Shown: positions 35,901-48,072, counted from the first letter of the stretch. The stretch is DNA of 64,000 nucleotides from Scolanthus callimorphus (GCA_033964015.1 CM066920.1:7159912-7223911); one strand, 5' to 3'. Notes: generated by a model from the letters alone, not told the origin. Made by a program: numbers and translations.

Positions 35901-38900
35901 ATTTTCTGGCAGGATGTGTATGATTGTGCACTTCTAGCTTGTGGGTGTACACTAGGAGCTGTTGAGCAAGTTGCAACTAACAAGGTATTTCATTCTTCTG
36001 ATTATGTTGTAATTGTTGAATAATGAACCAGTGAAAGCTTTGTTGTTTTTGTTCCCTCAATTAAATTACTTCACAGTGAACAATTAATTTTAATTTTGTT
36101 GAAGGTCCAAAATGCAGTGGCTCTTGTTCGGTAAGCACCAGTCCATTTTTTCTTGAATTATGAATAATTTACTCAGTGAATCACCTACTGTATCCTGTAG
36201 CTCATAGTGCTTGATGAAGTATTAACAGAAACTTATAAAATGAAGTGAGTTGAGACGTGGAACGCGAGACCATGCTGTGAACTATTCAAAGTACAAAGTA
36301 TGTCCATATTTGGAAACAGATTTATTTACACAAGTTAATCCAAACTGTTTTGTTTTGTTTAAGTATGACCATGGTGCTGATGGCATGTTTTAACTTACTT
36401 ATGTGCGTCAGTTCTCATTTTAATCCATTTCCTGTTTGTTTGTGATTCATTCTCTCTTATACAATCCCAATCACTAAAATGTATTATCCATGATAAATTC
36501 AGCTGAGCTCTCTAATTAAAGTATGTACCACCAGCTTGGCCCCCATTAGGTTTTATTAAAAAGGTTCTTATTCATGCATTAACATATTTCGCCATCATGT
36601 TATGTATGTAACTAATGACACCCCAAATTACGTAATTTTCATGGTTGACACTTATTGCATCTTGTTTATTGACACTATTATTTCAGACCACCTGGTCACC
36701 ATGCTGATGTACACAGCGCAATGGGTTACTGCTACTTTAACAATGTTGCCATTGCTGCTAAAGTTGCCCAACAGAGATGGGGAATGCAAAGGTAGAAATG
36801 GGCTGTAGCATTTCAAATTTCTCCCCCCCTCTCTGTTGAGGATCTCTGGATGGTCAAAATGGAGCTTGGTATTACAGGGTAGGTGGTCAAAATGGAGATC
36901 AGAATTCCAGGATGGGTGGTCAAAATAGTGCTTGGAATTCCAGGTAGGGTGAGCACCCTTAAAATACAAAAAATTCCAATGTGGGTAAGTGCAAATTCCA
37001 GGGTGGTCATGACAAAATTCACTGGAATTCCAGGGTGGGTGGTTCAAATTGCAAAATTCCATGGTGGGTCAGCTGTGACTTGGGTCCTCAACAGGTGGGA
37101 TGCAGAAAGTCCTAAACTAACATCATATCCTTGTTGGTTGTCAGACAGCCACTGGTGACACACTACTTTAACCCTCTCGGTTCCTTTTGCAGGACAGTTT
37201 TGCATGTGGAGGAGGCTAAGCTCTCCTCTACAAAAGAACTACTTTCTCTCTCAGTCACATATATTGACGTTATAATAAACAAGTTACTTTAATTCCTTCA
37301 CCTCAGAATTTTAATTGTGGACTGGGACATTCATCATGGCAATGGAACCCAAAGTTTGTTTGAATCAGATCCAAGGTATGGTACACCACAGTTTATTGGC
37401 AGCGGTACATAATTGAAAACAAAATGCATTCTAGACCACTAGTGCAGAAAACAGAGTTTAATTGGGATCTTCTGTACTTTTCTCTCTTGTTTTTCTTTTA
37501 GTATACTGTACTTCTCTCTTCACCGATACGATCATGCTAGATTCTATCCCTCCTCTGCTCAAGCTAATTATGACGTTGTTGGCAAAGGAGCTGGAAAGGG
37601 ATACAATGTTAATCTTCCATGGAATAGGGTAAGAATACCAACTGGTCGTTTATCAAAGTCCCAAATTTTTCTCATGATAATTTATTTGTTGACAAACTAA
37701 ACGAATAAGCGGACTCATATCGCTTATGTTCTAAATGACACATTATGCCATTTCCCTTTGGCCTTTTCGGCTTTTTTGGTGTGATTAAATTTTGTGGCTC
37801 ATTATAATCTATTATAGATTCATATTGGAGATGCTGATTATCTTGCTGCATTTCATCATGTTTTGCTACCATTAGCTTATGAGGTAGGTCTAGAAGAATT
37901 TTACAGTATGACAGGATCAATATCAGTATATCTGAATGACAATGTGTTATTCCAGAAAACATCCATATCCCCTACAGAAGGGGAACCTTGTGATAAGATC
38001 CCCCTTCCCTCTGGAAGTCACTTCCATGGGGGAGTTATGGAGTTTTTCCTTGGAAATCACAACAATTTGCTGAAAGTTTACCAATGATAAAGAAAGTTGA
38101 TCTCCTTGGTTGATCTTTTTTCCCTCTGGAATTCACCTCCATGGGGGATCGTTATGGAGTTTTTCCTTGGAAATCACAACAATTTGCTGAAAGTTTACCA
38201 AGTTTACCTTGGTTGATCTTTTTTCCAGTTCGATCCTGACATTGTTCTGGTATCAGCTGGGTTTGACTCGGCACGTGGTGACCCCAAGGGTCAGTGTGAC
38301 GTGACGCCAGAGGGTTTCTGCCACCTTACTAATATGCTAATGAGTCTGGCAAGTGGCAAAGTGGTCATCATATTAGAGGTAATATTGCTTTGACCAAGGA
38401 GATAGAAATTGTCATTTTGATTTTCAAAATTCACAAAAGGGTAGCTTAACCTTGTAGCTAAAATTTGACATATTTCAGTAAAATGTATTTATTTTTGTAG
38501 GGTGGCTACAACCTGACATCTGTGGCAGAATCTCTGTGCAGTTGCACGTCAACTCTGCTGGGTGATCCCTGTCCACGACTAGATGGAAGTCTTATTCCTT
38601 GTGACAGGTAAACTTAACTAAACTACTGTAAGTAGTTGAAATACAGGTTTATTTCCTCATTGATCATAGTTAGGCCTAGGCATAATGTTGAATTAAAGTC
38701 GCCAAAAGATACAGACTCTTTACACATTCAAATTACAAATTATATTTTGTTTTAAATGTATTCGACATAACTTTAATTTGATGTTTACCCTATTAAGCCT
38801 TACACCATGGCAACTCAGGTTATTAATTCAGGTCATAACAGTATAACTTATTATTATAAGCAAATCCAATAAAAGTGTCTATAAGCAATTTCAATGAATT

Positions 38901-39710
38901 CTTCCTTTGTTTTCAGTGCCGTCCAGTCTATAAGGAATGTGGTGAATACTCACAAACAATACTGGAAATCCTTGCGCTATGCAGGTTTGTTAAACGTTCC
39001 ACTATTTTTTCCACTGTTACAATTTTATAATACTCCTAGAAAAAATCATATTTTGAACCTAGTACCATATGGCATACTTATAATGAATATGTGTTTGGGG
39101 GGCTATTTCAGATGCATTTTTACCAGTAGTTGCAGCAGAGAACGAAGATGAAATAGAGGAGAAACCACCCAAGCAAAAGTAAGAACCTAAAAAGAAGAGT
39201 CTAAGGAAAGTCAATCCTCATGAAATCAGTGGTTGTAGGGTTGTAAGGGAGGGAACAAGCAGTTGCGTACGCAGCCTATAGGCTTGCAGGCATGGGACTG
39301 TAAATGTTTGGGGTAACTTTTGTACAAGTACTGTGCTGCATTCATGAGCTTGGCCTGTAGATTAATTTTTGTAAAATCATGAGTACATCCGAGGCTTTGA
39401 CTGCAATTTTTAAAAATCCTGTGTATGCCCCTGACAAGGGAATGCCCCGGGAGTTTTCTGGAATTGTTACATTGTAACTAATTTTGTATTAATTTGATTT
39501 CTTCAGGATAGAAGAACAATCTGAAGATTTGATAGGTAAACACGAGGTAGGTAGGTAAACACTCCATTGACCTTTTTCCAAGGACAATTATCTATTACGT
39601 TTTGTCTTTTTTCCAAAAGAACACCGCCAAAGATAAGGAGATTAAAACAATGTTTGATTGTTTTTCAGCAGAACAGTGTCACCCATGACATCATGACTGC
39701 AACACAATGA
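32985..39710 (+). CDS. HDAC6: class IIb histone deacetylase, HDAC6-like, single catalytic domain
   Basis: Zinc-dependent lysine deacetylase; HDAC6 relatives act mostly in the cytoplasm on tubulin and other proteins. Exons: 32985-33031, 33289-33329, 33576-33629, 33992-34079, 34455-34495, 34867-34963, 35913-35984, 36105-36130, 36687-36791, 37307-37375, 37502-37628, 37818-37883, 38229-38378, 38501-38607, 38917-38984, 39112-39178, 39507-39546, 39669-39710. All phases match. The catalytic set is intact: [19 protein letters not shown] and EGGYN. About 435 codons are seen; the first exon found starts in phase 1, so the true start lies upstream and is not identified. The domain is followed by an acidic tail (NEDEIEEKP) and ends without a second catalytic domain or a UBP zinc finger, so it is shorter than vertebrate HDAC6. 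HDAC10 is a possible alternative. Confidence 0.85.
33668..33914. mobile_element. MITE with about 65-bp inverted repeats
   Basis: The left arm starts AATAGTCCACTTTCAAATTC and includes AAATACAGTGGGAGCCTC; the right arm is the near complement ending GAAACTGGACTATT. Inserted in an HDAC intron. Confidence 0.75.
34735..34850. repeat. TTTG-rich simple repeat
   Basis: Irregular repeats of GTTTGTTTGTT and GATGTTTGTTT in an HDAC intron, just before exon 34867-34963. Confidence 0.7.
35563..35717. mobile_element. palindromic element, copy 2 (complete)
   Basis: The whole unit is a hairpin: TTACACGGTGGCGTGAAGAT at the left pairs with TCTTCAAGCCACCGTGTAAT at the right, and AACAATATTTTAC with GTAAAATATTGTT around a loop of about 19 nt. 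It matches 29579-29710 closely. Confidence 0.75.
36850..37065. repeat. degenerate minisatellite of about 36 bp
   Basis: Repeats of GGTGGGTGGTCAAAATGG and GGAATTCCAGG, about six irregular units, directly after the catalytic HDAC exon 36687-36791. Confidence 0.7.
38007..38201. repeat. two-copy tandem duplication of about 114 bp
   Basis: CCCTCTGGAAGTCACTTCCA through GAAATCACAACAATTTGCTG is repeated nearly intact, ending just before HDAC exon 38229-38378. Confidence 0.8.
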
Positions 39711-40674
39711 ATATTTTGGAAATATCAGTCTGGAGTCTGAAAGGTAAACATTGTTATGCAATTTATTGGATAGCAGAGCCTGTCTCAGGTAACAATAGTA
39801 AAACAGCACATAAAATAGAAGTGTTTATTGACAAATCATGTACCGGTAGCAATGCATAGAAAAGATGTAAAAAAAATTCCAGGATATACAGAAGTTACAG
39901 CTATGTTTGTTACTCAAGCATTCTGAAGTTACAGCTATGTGGGTTTTTTTTCTCAAGCATTCAGAGAAAAGTACATTTGTACACATTTGACATATTATGA
40001 TTGTGAATACCTGCATGGTGTTTCTGCTACCCTTATAAGGCATGGCTTGTTAAAACTGTTTTCATATTTTTATATATTAAAATATATTTATCACATTTGG
40101 CAGTAACTATTTTAGCATCAGTCTATAACTCACAAACAATTACACTAAATTGATTAAGAAAGCCATTTTTATACCATTAATTAAATATCATAACAATTAT
40201 TTATTCAAAATAATTATATCATTCAACATAATCAATATTTATATTAACCATGACAACCATGAATCTTGATCACAGTAAATAAGTGAGAAATGTCAGAAAT
40301 GACTAGCAAAAAATACCTTACTGCATGGAGGATGTTCAGTCTTTTTCACTTGTGCCAAAAGACCAGCGTTTAATACATTTTAAACTTTGTCTCATAGATA
40401 CCAAATATATTTTGAAAATATCATCATTTATGTATAATATATCATCATCTATGAGCTTATCATATGCATCTGTCATTTTAACTCGTCAAATGTATTGAGA
40501 AAAAAATTTGAAGCATGTATATTTTTTAAATACTTATTATGTGAAAGTGGCCAGCATGTAATGTATGCTCTGTTAGAGTATTCTGGGATAATTCAACAAT
40601 ATACCCAGTTATCATTCAAATATACTCATTAAATACCATAAAAATACAAGTATGTACCTTGTGTGTGATGTCCA
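39711..40674. other. HDAC 3' flank, AT-rich, no feature seen
   Basis: Very AT-rich sequence downstream of the HDAC stop. It may hold the 3' UTR. I see no clear AATAAA with a confident cleavage context. Confidence 0.4.
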
Positions 40675-40822
40675 AAATGTATGTTTTTTTCCATAAGAAC
40701 CTATTGTTCTTTTCCAGGCTGAGCAGGTTCTTATTTCGTATATTTTTGATACTGAAAAGCCAAATTTCAACCTGTAGGTATAAAATCACTAAGTCCTAAA
40801 TATATGCGAGTTTTTACTGTCT
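40675..40822. mobile_element. MITE related to 12640-12792
   Basis: It shares the CATAAGAACC and AGGTTCTTAT motifs and an ATATATGCGAGTTTTTACTG end with the copy at 12640-12792. Confidence 0.45.
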
Positions 40823-41233
40823 CTAAAGGGTGTGATTTTCAAGAAACCCAGGGGACTTTTACTGATAATTTACTTATAATCCTGCCCTGTACATGTTGGA
40901 AAAGGTTATGACTTTACAAATTAACTAATGCATGGTGGAAAAATGCAGTCCACCTGTAGGACTTTTTGTAAAAAGGGCTCGAACATGCAATACAAAACGT
41001 ATCAGCTTGATATAAATCTCTCATTTGTTGAATTCAGCCAATGGATTCTCCCTTCAGGTTAACCCTATTTGACTTATATAAATAAGCGATTTAAATATAT
41101 ATATATATATATACCTATCTGTATCTGAATTTATACAACAACACTAGTTAATCGTGCGCTCTGATTGGTTGAGAGCCATGTCGCTATAAGAGTACAGATA
41201 CGGTTGATAAAAATCCCTGTTTGTTGTTGTATA

Positions 41234-41423
41234 AAACAAATAGACCTCGTTTTTTGTGCATATGTACTGTAATAGATACACAGAAGACGTCACAGAATGT
41301 CATGAACAACAGTCATGCAACTCGACTGCATCTCGTTGCGTGCTTTTTTGTTCATGACATTCTGTGACGTCATCTGTGTATCTATTACAGTACACACGCA
41401 CGCAAAACGAGATCTATTTGTTA
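41234..41423. mobile_element. MITE with about 75-bp inverted repeats
   Basis: Left arm: AACAAATAGACCTCG through CACAGAATGTCATGAACAA; right arm: the near-perfect complement, around a spacer of about 40 bp. It lies directly beside a smaller inverted repeat (TTTATACAACAAC, 41131-41235), so two elements may be nested or adjacent. Confidence 0.75.
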
Positions 41424-41617
41424 AATCTGCAATAGTCGATCTCCACCCGACCTGAATAAATCACCTTATCCTAACGTTCAAAATTTCCAATGGTCTTTAA
41501 AAGACTGACCAACAAGTCAGTAGGTACAGATTTTCTGGAATATCACTCCATATGGAAAATACATCATTAATATGTAAGCATTATATGCACTTGAAGGATA
41601 TTTAGCATGATCATCTC

Positions 41618-44096
41618 TTAAATCCACTCTATACCCTTAAGCTCTACTCTGTCTTTTGGGACACTGCTTGTGGTGGTCGGATTACGCACATGATTGCATC
41701 GTCGTTTGACCCAGAGGATAAACCCTCCAAGGAGTCCCAGGCATATACAGAAGACAACTATCAATATGGTGGCCAGTGACCCACTTGAAAGACCTGTTAA
41801 AAAGAATCACACCTTAATTATGATGATTTAATTAAGATAATTAATGATGATTTAATTATGATGATTGATGATGATTTAATTATGATGATTCATGATCATT
41901 TAATTATGATTTTTCTAGATGATGATTCCTATGGCAGAGGCATCTTTCCCTTGTTTTCGCTAGGAACATGAATGATGCTTTTGAGATTTGAGTAAATATT
42001 TTTTGGGTTTAACATTGTAGTTTTATATAAACGATAACATAGCTTACCTCCCTTTTTCTTGTGCACTGGTGTGGGGTTCGTACCTTCAAAACAAATTGGA
42101 AAAATAAATAAATATAATAAATCGAAATGGGCTATTAATTTAATGTTTATAGCAGACACAAGAGCTTACCATTCGGCGTTGGAACCAAAGTGAGCGACCT
42201 GTTTTGTTTAACTATAAATAAAGTGAAATTGATAACGCGAATAAGTAGGGAGCTTCACCACGGTTGTTAGTATAAGTTTATTTTAAAACTCTTAACAACG
42301 AGTCATAATTCACAGTTTATTTGAATCAGATCCAAGGTATGGTGCACTGCAGTTTCTGGGCATACAGTACATATATTGAAACCAAAATACATTCTAAACC
42401 ACTAGTGCAGAAAACAGAGTTAAATTGGGATCCAGCAGTCTTTAATAAATATAATCAATCGAAATGGGCTATTAATTTAATGTTTATAGCAGACACAAGA
42501 GCTTACCGTTTGGTGTTGGAACCCAAGTGAACGATTTGTTTTGCGTAGCTGCAAATAAAGTAAAATTACTTGTAGAATTCTCAAAATCACAATCTAAAAA
42601 CGATATTAATAGATTTACTGAATTCAGTAAGGGACGTTTGGGGAAGGGGTGGCAATTTTCTTTGCGCCTGATTTTTTTCGAGGATCAGGCTGTGCAAGAA
42701 TTTGTTTCCGGAATTTGTATGATGTTTTTACTAGCTTGGATCTCTGCAGGAATTTTTTTCTGGAAGGTTTGGCCTTGCTCGATTTTTTTTTTGCCACCCC
42801 AATTTCCAATAGTCCACCTCTATGTTACAAGACAAAGCTTACCGTTCGGCGTTGGAACCAAAGTGAGCGACTTGTTTTGTTTAACTAGAAATAAAGTGAA
42901 ATTGATAACGCGAATAAGTAGGGAGCTTCACCACGGTTGTTAGTATAAGTTTTTATTTTAAAACTCTTACAACGAGTCATAATTCACAGATGGACCAGAT
43001 AGACTAGCTGTCTACACTAGCTATGCTTCAAAACAATCAAATACCCAGAAAAGTCTCTCGTGTGCTGCTCTCTCTTAACATTCCCATTGTTAAAGTGTTT
43101 CTTGAAGAAGATGAAATCTCTCGAAGAGCGGTGTTCAACATTGATAAGGGGTCGTATGCCCGTCGTATGTCACATTTGGTCCGCTTAGCTTACTCAGACT
43201 GGATTTAGGGCCGAAGGTGAACAATATACTAGTCGCGGGTGGTATATTTCATTTAAACATGCTTAGGATCGAGTAATGTTTACGTACCTGGATTATAAAT
43301 GATCCTGTACATTTCTCCGTGATCAATTTTGCTGTTTGGGCCAACAAATTCCACTACACACACATAGTAGGTATCTCCAGGCTCTGGCAACATGGCAAAC
43401 GTGTGCTCGGTAGAGTTGCATTCTTTATTTTGACGCATGCTTGAGTTCGCCAGGTCACAAACGTTAGGGATTTTCGGGCCGTGTGAGTCTTCCTGACAGT
43501 AACAAACTCCCGATTTATCGAAGCACATAACGGCTTCTTGTTTGGTATCGTTCTTAATTGTCTTGTTGTAGTGCGACAAACAAGTTGACCGGTAATCGTT
43601 CCTCTCGATGAAGGAGTTTTTGACTTGACAACTCATTATTTGACTGGAAGGGTTTTTTCCCGGAACCAGAATTGTTTTAACGCTCGCAGTTGAGTGTCTT
43701 TTGCATTCTCCTATCAACAAAAACAAAGTGACATAATAATTATTTCCTAGGTTAAATGGTTTCTAGATTGAAAAGAGTTCAACATATCCCTTCGACGCCC
43801 CCGCATGACAGCGATTTCGCCGGTTATCAACAAACGTGGTTTTACATCCATACGTTCTGACTTTGTATTCGTTTGTTTTGAATAGTCTGAATTTCTATTA
43901 GTAGATAACGCTCAAAAACATGATTGTTGAGAAAAAACTTACCGTTTCCTGACCCAATAGAGCATATTAAAAGGACGCCAACTACGAGCTGTATTAAAAA
44001 CAGCTTTCTTTGGTCGCCATTCGAATTGTGGAGGGGAGGGCCTTTGGCGGGAGCGCAAAGAACCCTGGTTCTCGGAGTGGTGTAACCACTAGCCAA
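41618..44096 (-). CDS. unrecognised type I membrane protein with tandem stalk exons
   Basis: Seven exons: 44096-43943, 43710-43288, 42884-42843, 42548-42507, 42221-42180, 42083-42048, 41793-41618. All six introns are phase 1, and the total is exactly 305 codons including the stop. Exon 1 has a hydrophobic leader (LFLIQLVVGVLLICSIG) after about 30 residues. Exon 2 encodes a 141-residue ectodomain with nine cysteines and four N-glycosylation sites. Exons 3-5 are copies of one 14-codon stalk motif (SLTLVPTPN and variants), exon 6 adds a Thr/Pro/Lys linker, and exon 7 has a transmembrane helix (TILIVVFCICLGLLGG) and a roughly 30-residue basic tail. It should be a surface receptor or adhesion molecule. 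I do not recognise the ectodomain; it lacks Ig, EGF or LRR signatures. Symmetric phase-1 exons allow exon skipping without frame loss. Confidence 0.75.
41810..41915. repeat. AT-rich minisatellite of about 29 bp
   Basis: Three to four irregular units of TGATGATTTAATTATGATGA in the last intron of the 41.6-44.1 kb gene. Confidence 0.8.
42315..42432 (+). pseudogene. copied fragment of the HDAC gene
   Basis: About 118 bp match HDAC 37354-37469 at roughly 85 per cent by eye, in the same orientation. The copy includes the end of an HDAC exon (TTTGAATCAGATCCAAGG), its GTATGG donor and adjacent intron. It lies in an intron of the minus-strand membrane-protein gene, between stalk exons 4 and 5, exactly where two duplicated blocks meet. 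Confidence 0.85.
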
Positions 44097-44654
44097 TCAA
44101 AGTGCCACGATTTTCAAGTGGTAACCAAATACATGAGCACTATCAGTGTCAGAAAAGAAATTTGAGGAAGATATTTGTCCCTAAAGTGACCTATAGTCAC
44201 TTTATAGTCCGCGTGAAGCTAACGCTTTGCGGATCAATGAATAATAGTCGGCCAAATGAAATTAGGGCAGCAGTGAGTATTATTATTAAAGGGCAAACAT
44301 GATTCACTTTTAAGTTACTCGTTGGCACTTTTAGCGAGAGCTACAACTAGTAATATATAGAGAACGAACCGAAGAAGATATAGAAAACGAAATGAACCGG
44401 AGTGAGCTTGGGGTCCGATTACCTGCGAGCAGAGGCTACTTTTTATCTCCCTGCATTTTCTTTTACTTTTAGTTGTTTTTTTGTTTTGCAACTATATGAA
44501 GCCTCTGTACACACATGTAATTTCTCTGTCGCGCCTGTGTGAGATTGGAGAAACTGGTCGATCAAGTTTGTGGGCGAGCAAGAAAATATCAATTTATCTG
44601 CTCTCTCTACAACTTACGCAAAATCACTTTTTATGGCCATTTTGTTTACTCAAT

Positions 44655-45449
44655 TTAATAGTCCAGTAATATTGCATTTTGACCCGGAACAAATTGCAAC
44701 AGTAGCTTTCTCTTCAAAACCCTTTTAGATTTGATGTACTAATGAACATACTAAAAGTCGTCCAAAATCCGAGCACGGCAACATCCTGAAAATTAAAAAA
44801 AAATTGATGGGATGAATTTTCTTTTGTTCGCGGCCATCTTGCCCTTTGTTATTAATGAGTCTTGCCGCACTTAGTTTTGCGAAGCTTTTGATATTCGCTA
44901 TACTGTACAGTATTCCCAGCTAAGTGTTTAAATATTTAGTGGTTTAAAATGGACTCATTCGTGTTATATATACTTTGTTAGGTATGTTATTTTTGCAAAA
45001 TACGCTTTGACTAAGAGAAATTTCAATGTCATAAATCCAATACAGTGCCTGACTAGGAATCTTGAAACACGTTTCCATAAACAACTCAATAATTCTTAAT
45101 AATGGATTCGGTTGGCAAACATCAATAGACTCTAAATAAGGGGTCATTTCTATGTAAAGGAAAGCGTTAGAATATTTACCTGTAACGCGTTACAGTCTAG
45201 AACTATTTATCAGCGCAGAGCTCTAAGTGCCGTAAACCTCATTAATAACAAAAGCCAATATGGCGAAGAAAGCTGTTTCCAATTGCTTTGAATAAATCCC
45301 TTTTTTCGAGATGTTGCCGTATCGGGATTTTGGACGACTTTTGATATGTTATTAAGTGAGTATAATAGAGTCTAAATCCGTTGAAATTTGTACTGTTGCA
45401 ATTTGTTCTGGGTTAGCCTTATTATTCACGTAAAATGACCGGACTATAA
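44655..45449. mobile_element. MITE-like element with about 140-bp inverted arms
   Basis: Outer arms pair ATAGTCC-GGAACAAATTGCAAC with its complement at the right; inner arms pair AAAAGTCGTCCAAAATCC and CGGCAACATC with GATGTTGCCG and GGATTTTGGACGACTTTT. About 450 bp of non-coding sequence lies between. It sits upstream of the 41.6-44.1 kb gene. Confidence 0.7.
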
Positions 45450-46979
45450 AGGCTCTTAAACGCAGCTCTGATACTCATTCCATAGTATGCCTTTGAGAAT
45501 TCGATAAGTGTATCGCCGTCTTTTCTATGGCGAAATTTGAGCAAACTTTTCTGTTTTCGAGACCTTTCGAGGCAAAAACACTGACGCCATTCTTGTAAAA
45601 CCAGTCAAACCAGTCAAGTACGTCCACGATTCTGGACGAGGTTGTGCCATTTGTGTGCAGAGGCCACTTCAAAACACAGGACAAGATAGAAGTGGCCTCT
45701 GCTAGCAGGGAAGGGATCCGACTTACTGAGGGTAAAAATACAATAAAGTCAAAAAACAAATGGGACAAATCCAAAATCCAATGACAAAATTGAAACTGGA
45801 TCGAAGGGATATTTCCCTTTACTAGTATGAAAAATGCGTTCAACGTTAAGTTAATGGCACGATGGGGGAATTTTCCCTTGTTGGATATAGCGCGATCAGC
45901 ACATTCCTTTGGAGCGCTGGCTGACATGTTTCACTGACGCTTTTTTAGCTTAACATTCCTCAAGCTGAGTTGTTTGCAGAGAGCGTTAAGCTGCTTAAGG
46001 TTTGAGACCGTTTTCACTAAGGAGTTTGTTTGTCATTTGAGACGAGTTCAGGCCTTGACAGCAAAATGTTTGAGCGGAAGGATGGCAAACCGAAGGCTCG
46101 TTTGCAGTTCTTTACTCTTTATTATCGCTTCTATGCAGCTCGTCGACGGCGGAGATTTTTAGATTTTTAGAACGGTCCAGAAACCTGTCCATGCCGGGCC
46201 AAAGGAGGATAATTCAATCGTTCGTGGCATTTTATTTAGAAAGAGCAAGACCAGACCGCGGAACTAAAGCAATTTGTTGCTATTCACGATGTTTAACTCA
46301 CTGCTCAATGATGCCCATATGGAAACAACATTTCCGTATTAGCCGTGGTACGTTCATGTTTTTTTGCGATTTGGAACAGCGATTTGGTTCGTCCTAGACT
46401 CACAAGTCAAGATACACGGTTTGAGAGAAGCTGTGACGGTGAGAAAAGCGAGTGCAGTCAAGAAGTGAATTTGCCGCTAAAAAACGAAGCGATCTGGCCG
46501 TCATGAGTTGCGAGTGTCAGATCAGTTGACATATCTCAATTAAAATGGGCACTTATGATTGGATAGCTGCACTTAGTTTTAGCTTAAGCCTGCTCTGCTC
46601 TGGAGGTAGTTTAACATTCCAGCATTTCGCCCCTACAAATCTATTGTCTGACTAATTTTCTGGAATGTTAAGTGAGATCGCAAAATACTGTTTTCACTTA
46701 ACTTCCGCTCCATTCTCGCTGAGCGGCCTAAAATCTCGCAGTGAAAACGCTTGATTTTGAGTGGGAGTCTGTTAACTCAGGCTAGCTTATGAAAGTGTAC
46801 AGGACGCTTGTATTCTTGCTAGAGGAAATGAAGGATTTGCTTATTTTTTCCCTTTGTTTGCGATGTATATATGCCAATTTGATTTTGGGATTTGACTTTC
46901 AGAGACTTTGAAATTCGGAATTATTATCGTCTATTTAATTATCCAAATGTGCGGATCCAGACCAGTCTACACCGGTTTT
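45450..46979. other. spacer without supported genes
   Basis: A 150-codon open frame (45927-45475, minus) and a few shorter ones exist, but none has a domain, signal or splice partner I can defend. Segments with AACATTCC and GTTTTCACTTA repeats suggest eroded transposons. Confidence 0.35.
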
Positions 46980-47172
46980 TAGGGGCCGACCATTTAACTT
47001 TTGAGGGGGGGGGGCTTTTTGTCGTGCAAGATTTTTTTTTCTACCTCTGTTAAGCGGTCAGAATTTTTTTCCCAATAAAAAAGAAGGGTTTTAGTCATCA
47101 TTTTGCTGTGCAGGATATTTTTTTTCAAAAAAGCCCCCCCCCCCCCTCAAAAGCTAAATGGTCGGCCCCTTA
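46980..47172. mobile_element. MITE, AGGGGCCGACCATTTA family
   Basis: Arms of about 40 bp: AGGGGCCGACCATTTAACTT followed by a G run, and the complement with a C run then GGTCGGCCCCTTA. The spacer is T-rich. Confidence 0.8.
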
Positions 47173-47829
47173 CGTAAACCGATCAAAATGTTCTGATTTA
47201 CTTTTTCCTTGGCTTTTCATATTCTCAAGAGCCATTCGCCGACCCTAAAAAAAGATATATACAGTATGCACACCAGAAACATATAAGTTATATGTTTCTG
47301 GCACACGCATTGGACATGAGGCGAGACGTTCAGATGTTTTCTTTGATTCGTGCCTCGTGTGTTATCTCTAGTCTTGTAATTTCCCAGCTTCCTGTCTATG
47401 TATTATTTGATTGATGGCATTCGAGTTTGGAATTTGCGGTTTTGTGCTTGTGTGGGGCATATATTTCTAAAATTGCTCATCGTGCTCGTGACTTTCACGA
47501 GTTATCTCGAATTTTGAATTTTTTTTTTTTTTTGGGGGGGGGAAGGGATTAATTTTATAAAAGTCCGCTTACAAGTATCAGTTGAACAAAGCCACATCAA
47601 TCCGCTAACCAAATTATTTATCCGCTAACATTATTTAATTGTGATTTTTATATAACAATCGATTAGTGTAATATTCTTCCCTGGGCAGGGAATCGCTCTG
47701 CTGGGACACGCCCATCGCCAGAGGCGAAGAGAGAAGAGCATCAAACCCGGCTTCCCACGGCAGGGTGGGTGGGTTACTATTAACGATGGTAATACGACGG
47801 CCTCGAGTAGAGTAAGACTGCTAGCAGTC
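47173..47829. other. non-coding spacer
   Basis: No gene seen. It includes a T then G homopolymer run near 47520-47540 and a CGACGGCCTCGAG segment near 47797 that resembles the end of the tRNA-like sequence at 30797. Confidence 0.4.
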
Positions 47830-48072
47830 TGAGATCCCGTTCACACTAAACCGGTACAAAACCGGACCGGTACAATTCTGGTACGGTACCGTCGCGCGTT
47901 CACACGGGAGCTGCGGTACCGGACCAATTTTGGCACGGCTAGGCGTGCACGGTCCCGTGTGAACACTGTTGCAAAACGTACCAGAATTGTACCGGTACCG
48001 TATGAACAGGCGGTACCGTACCAGAATTGTACCCGTCCGGTTTTGTACCGGTCTCGTGTGAACGGGGTCTGA
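47830..48072. mobile_element. MITE, CCCGTTCACAC / ACCGGTACAAAACCGG family
   Basis: Ends TGAGATCCCGTTCACACTAA and, inverted, GTGTGAACGGGGTCTGAG, with arms of about 38 bp. The interior is made of GGTACCG and CCAGAATTGTACCGG motifs in both orientations, so it can fold extensively. Confidence 0.8.

Noticed and set aside
45475..45927. 150-codon minus-strand frame
   Set aside because: It has no recognisable domain, signal or flanking exon and low-complexity hydrophobic runs; chance or a decayed repeat is as likely.
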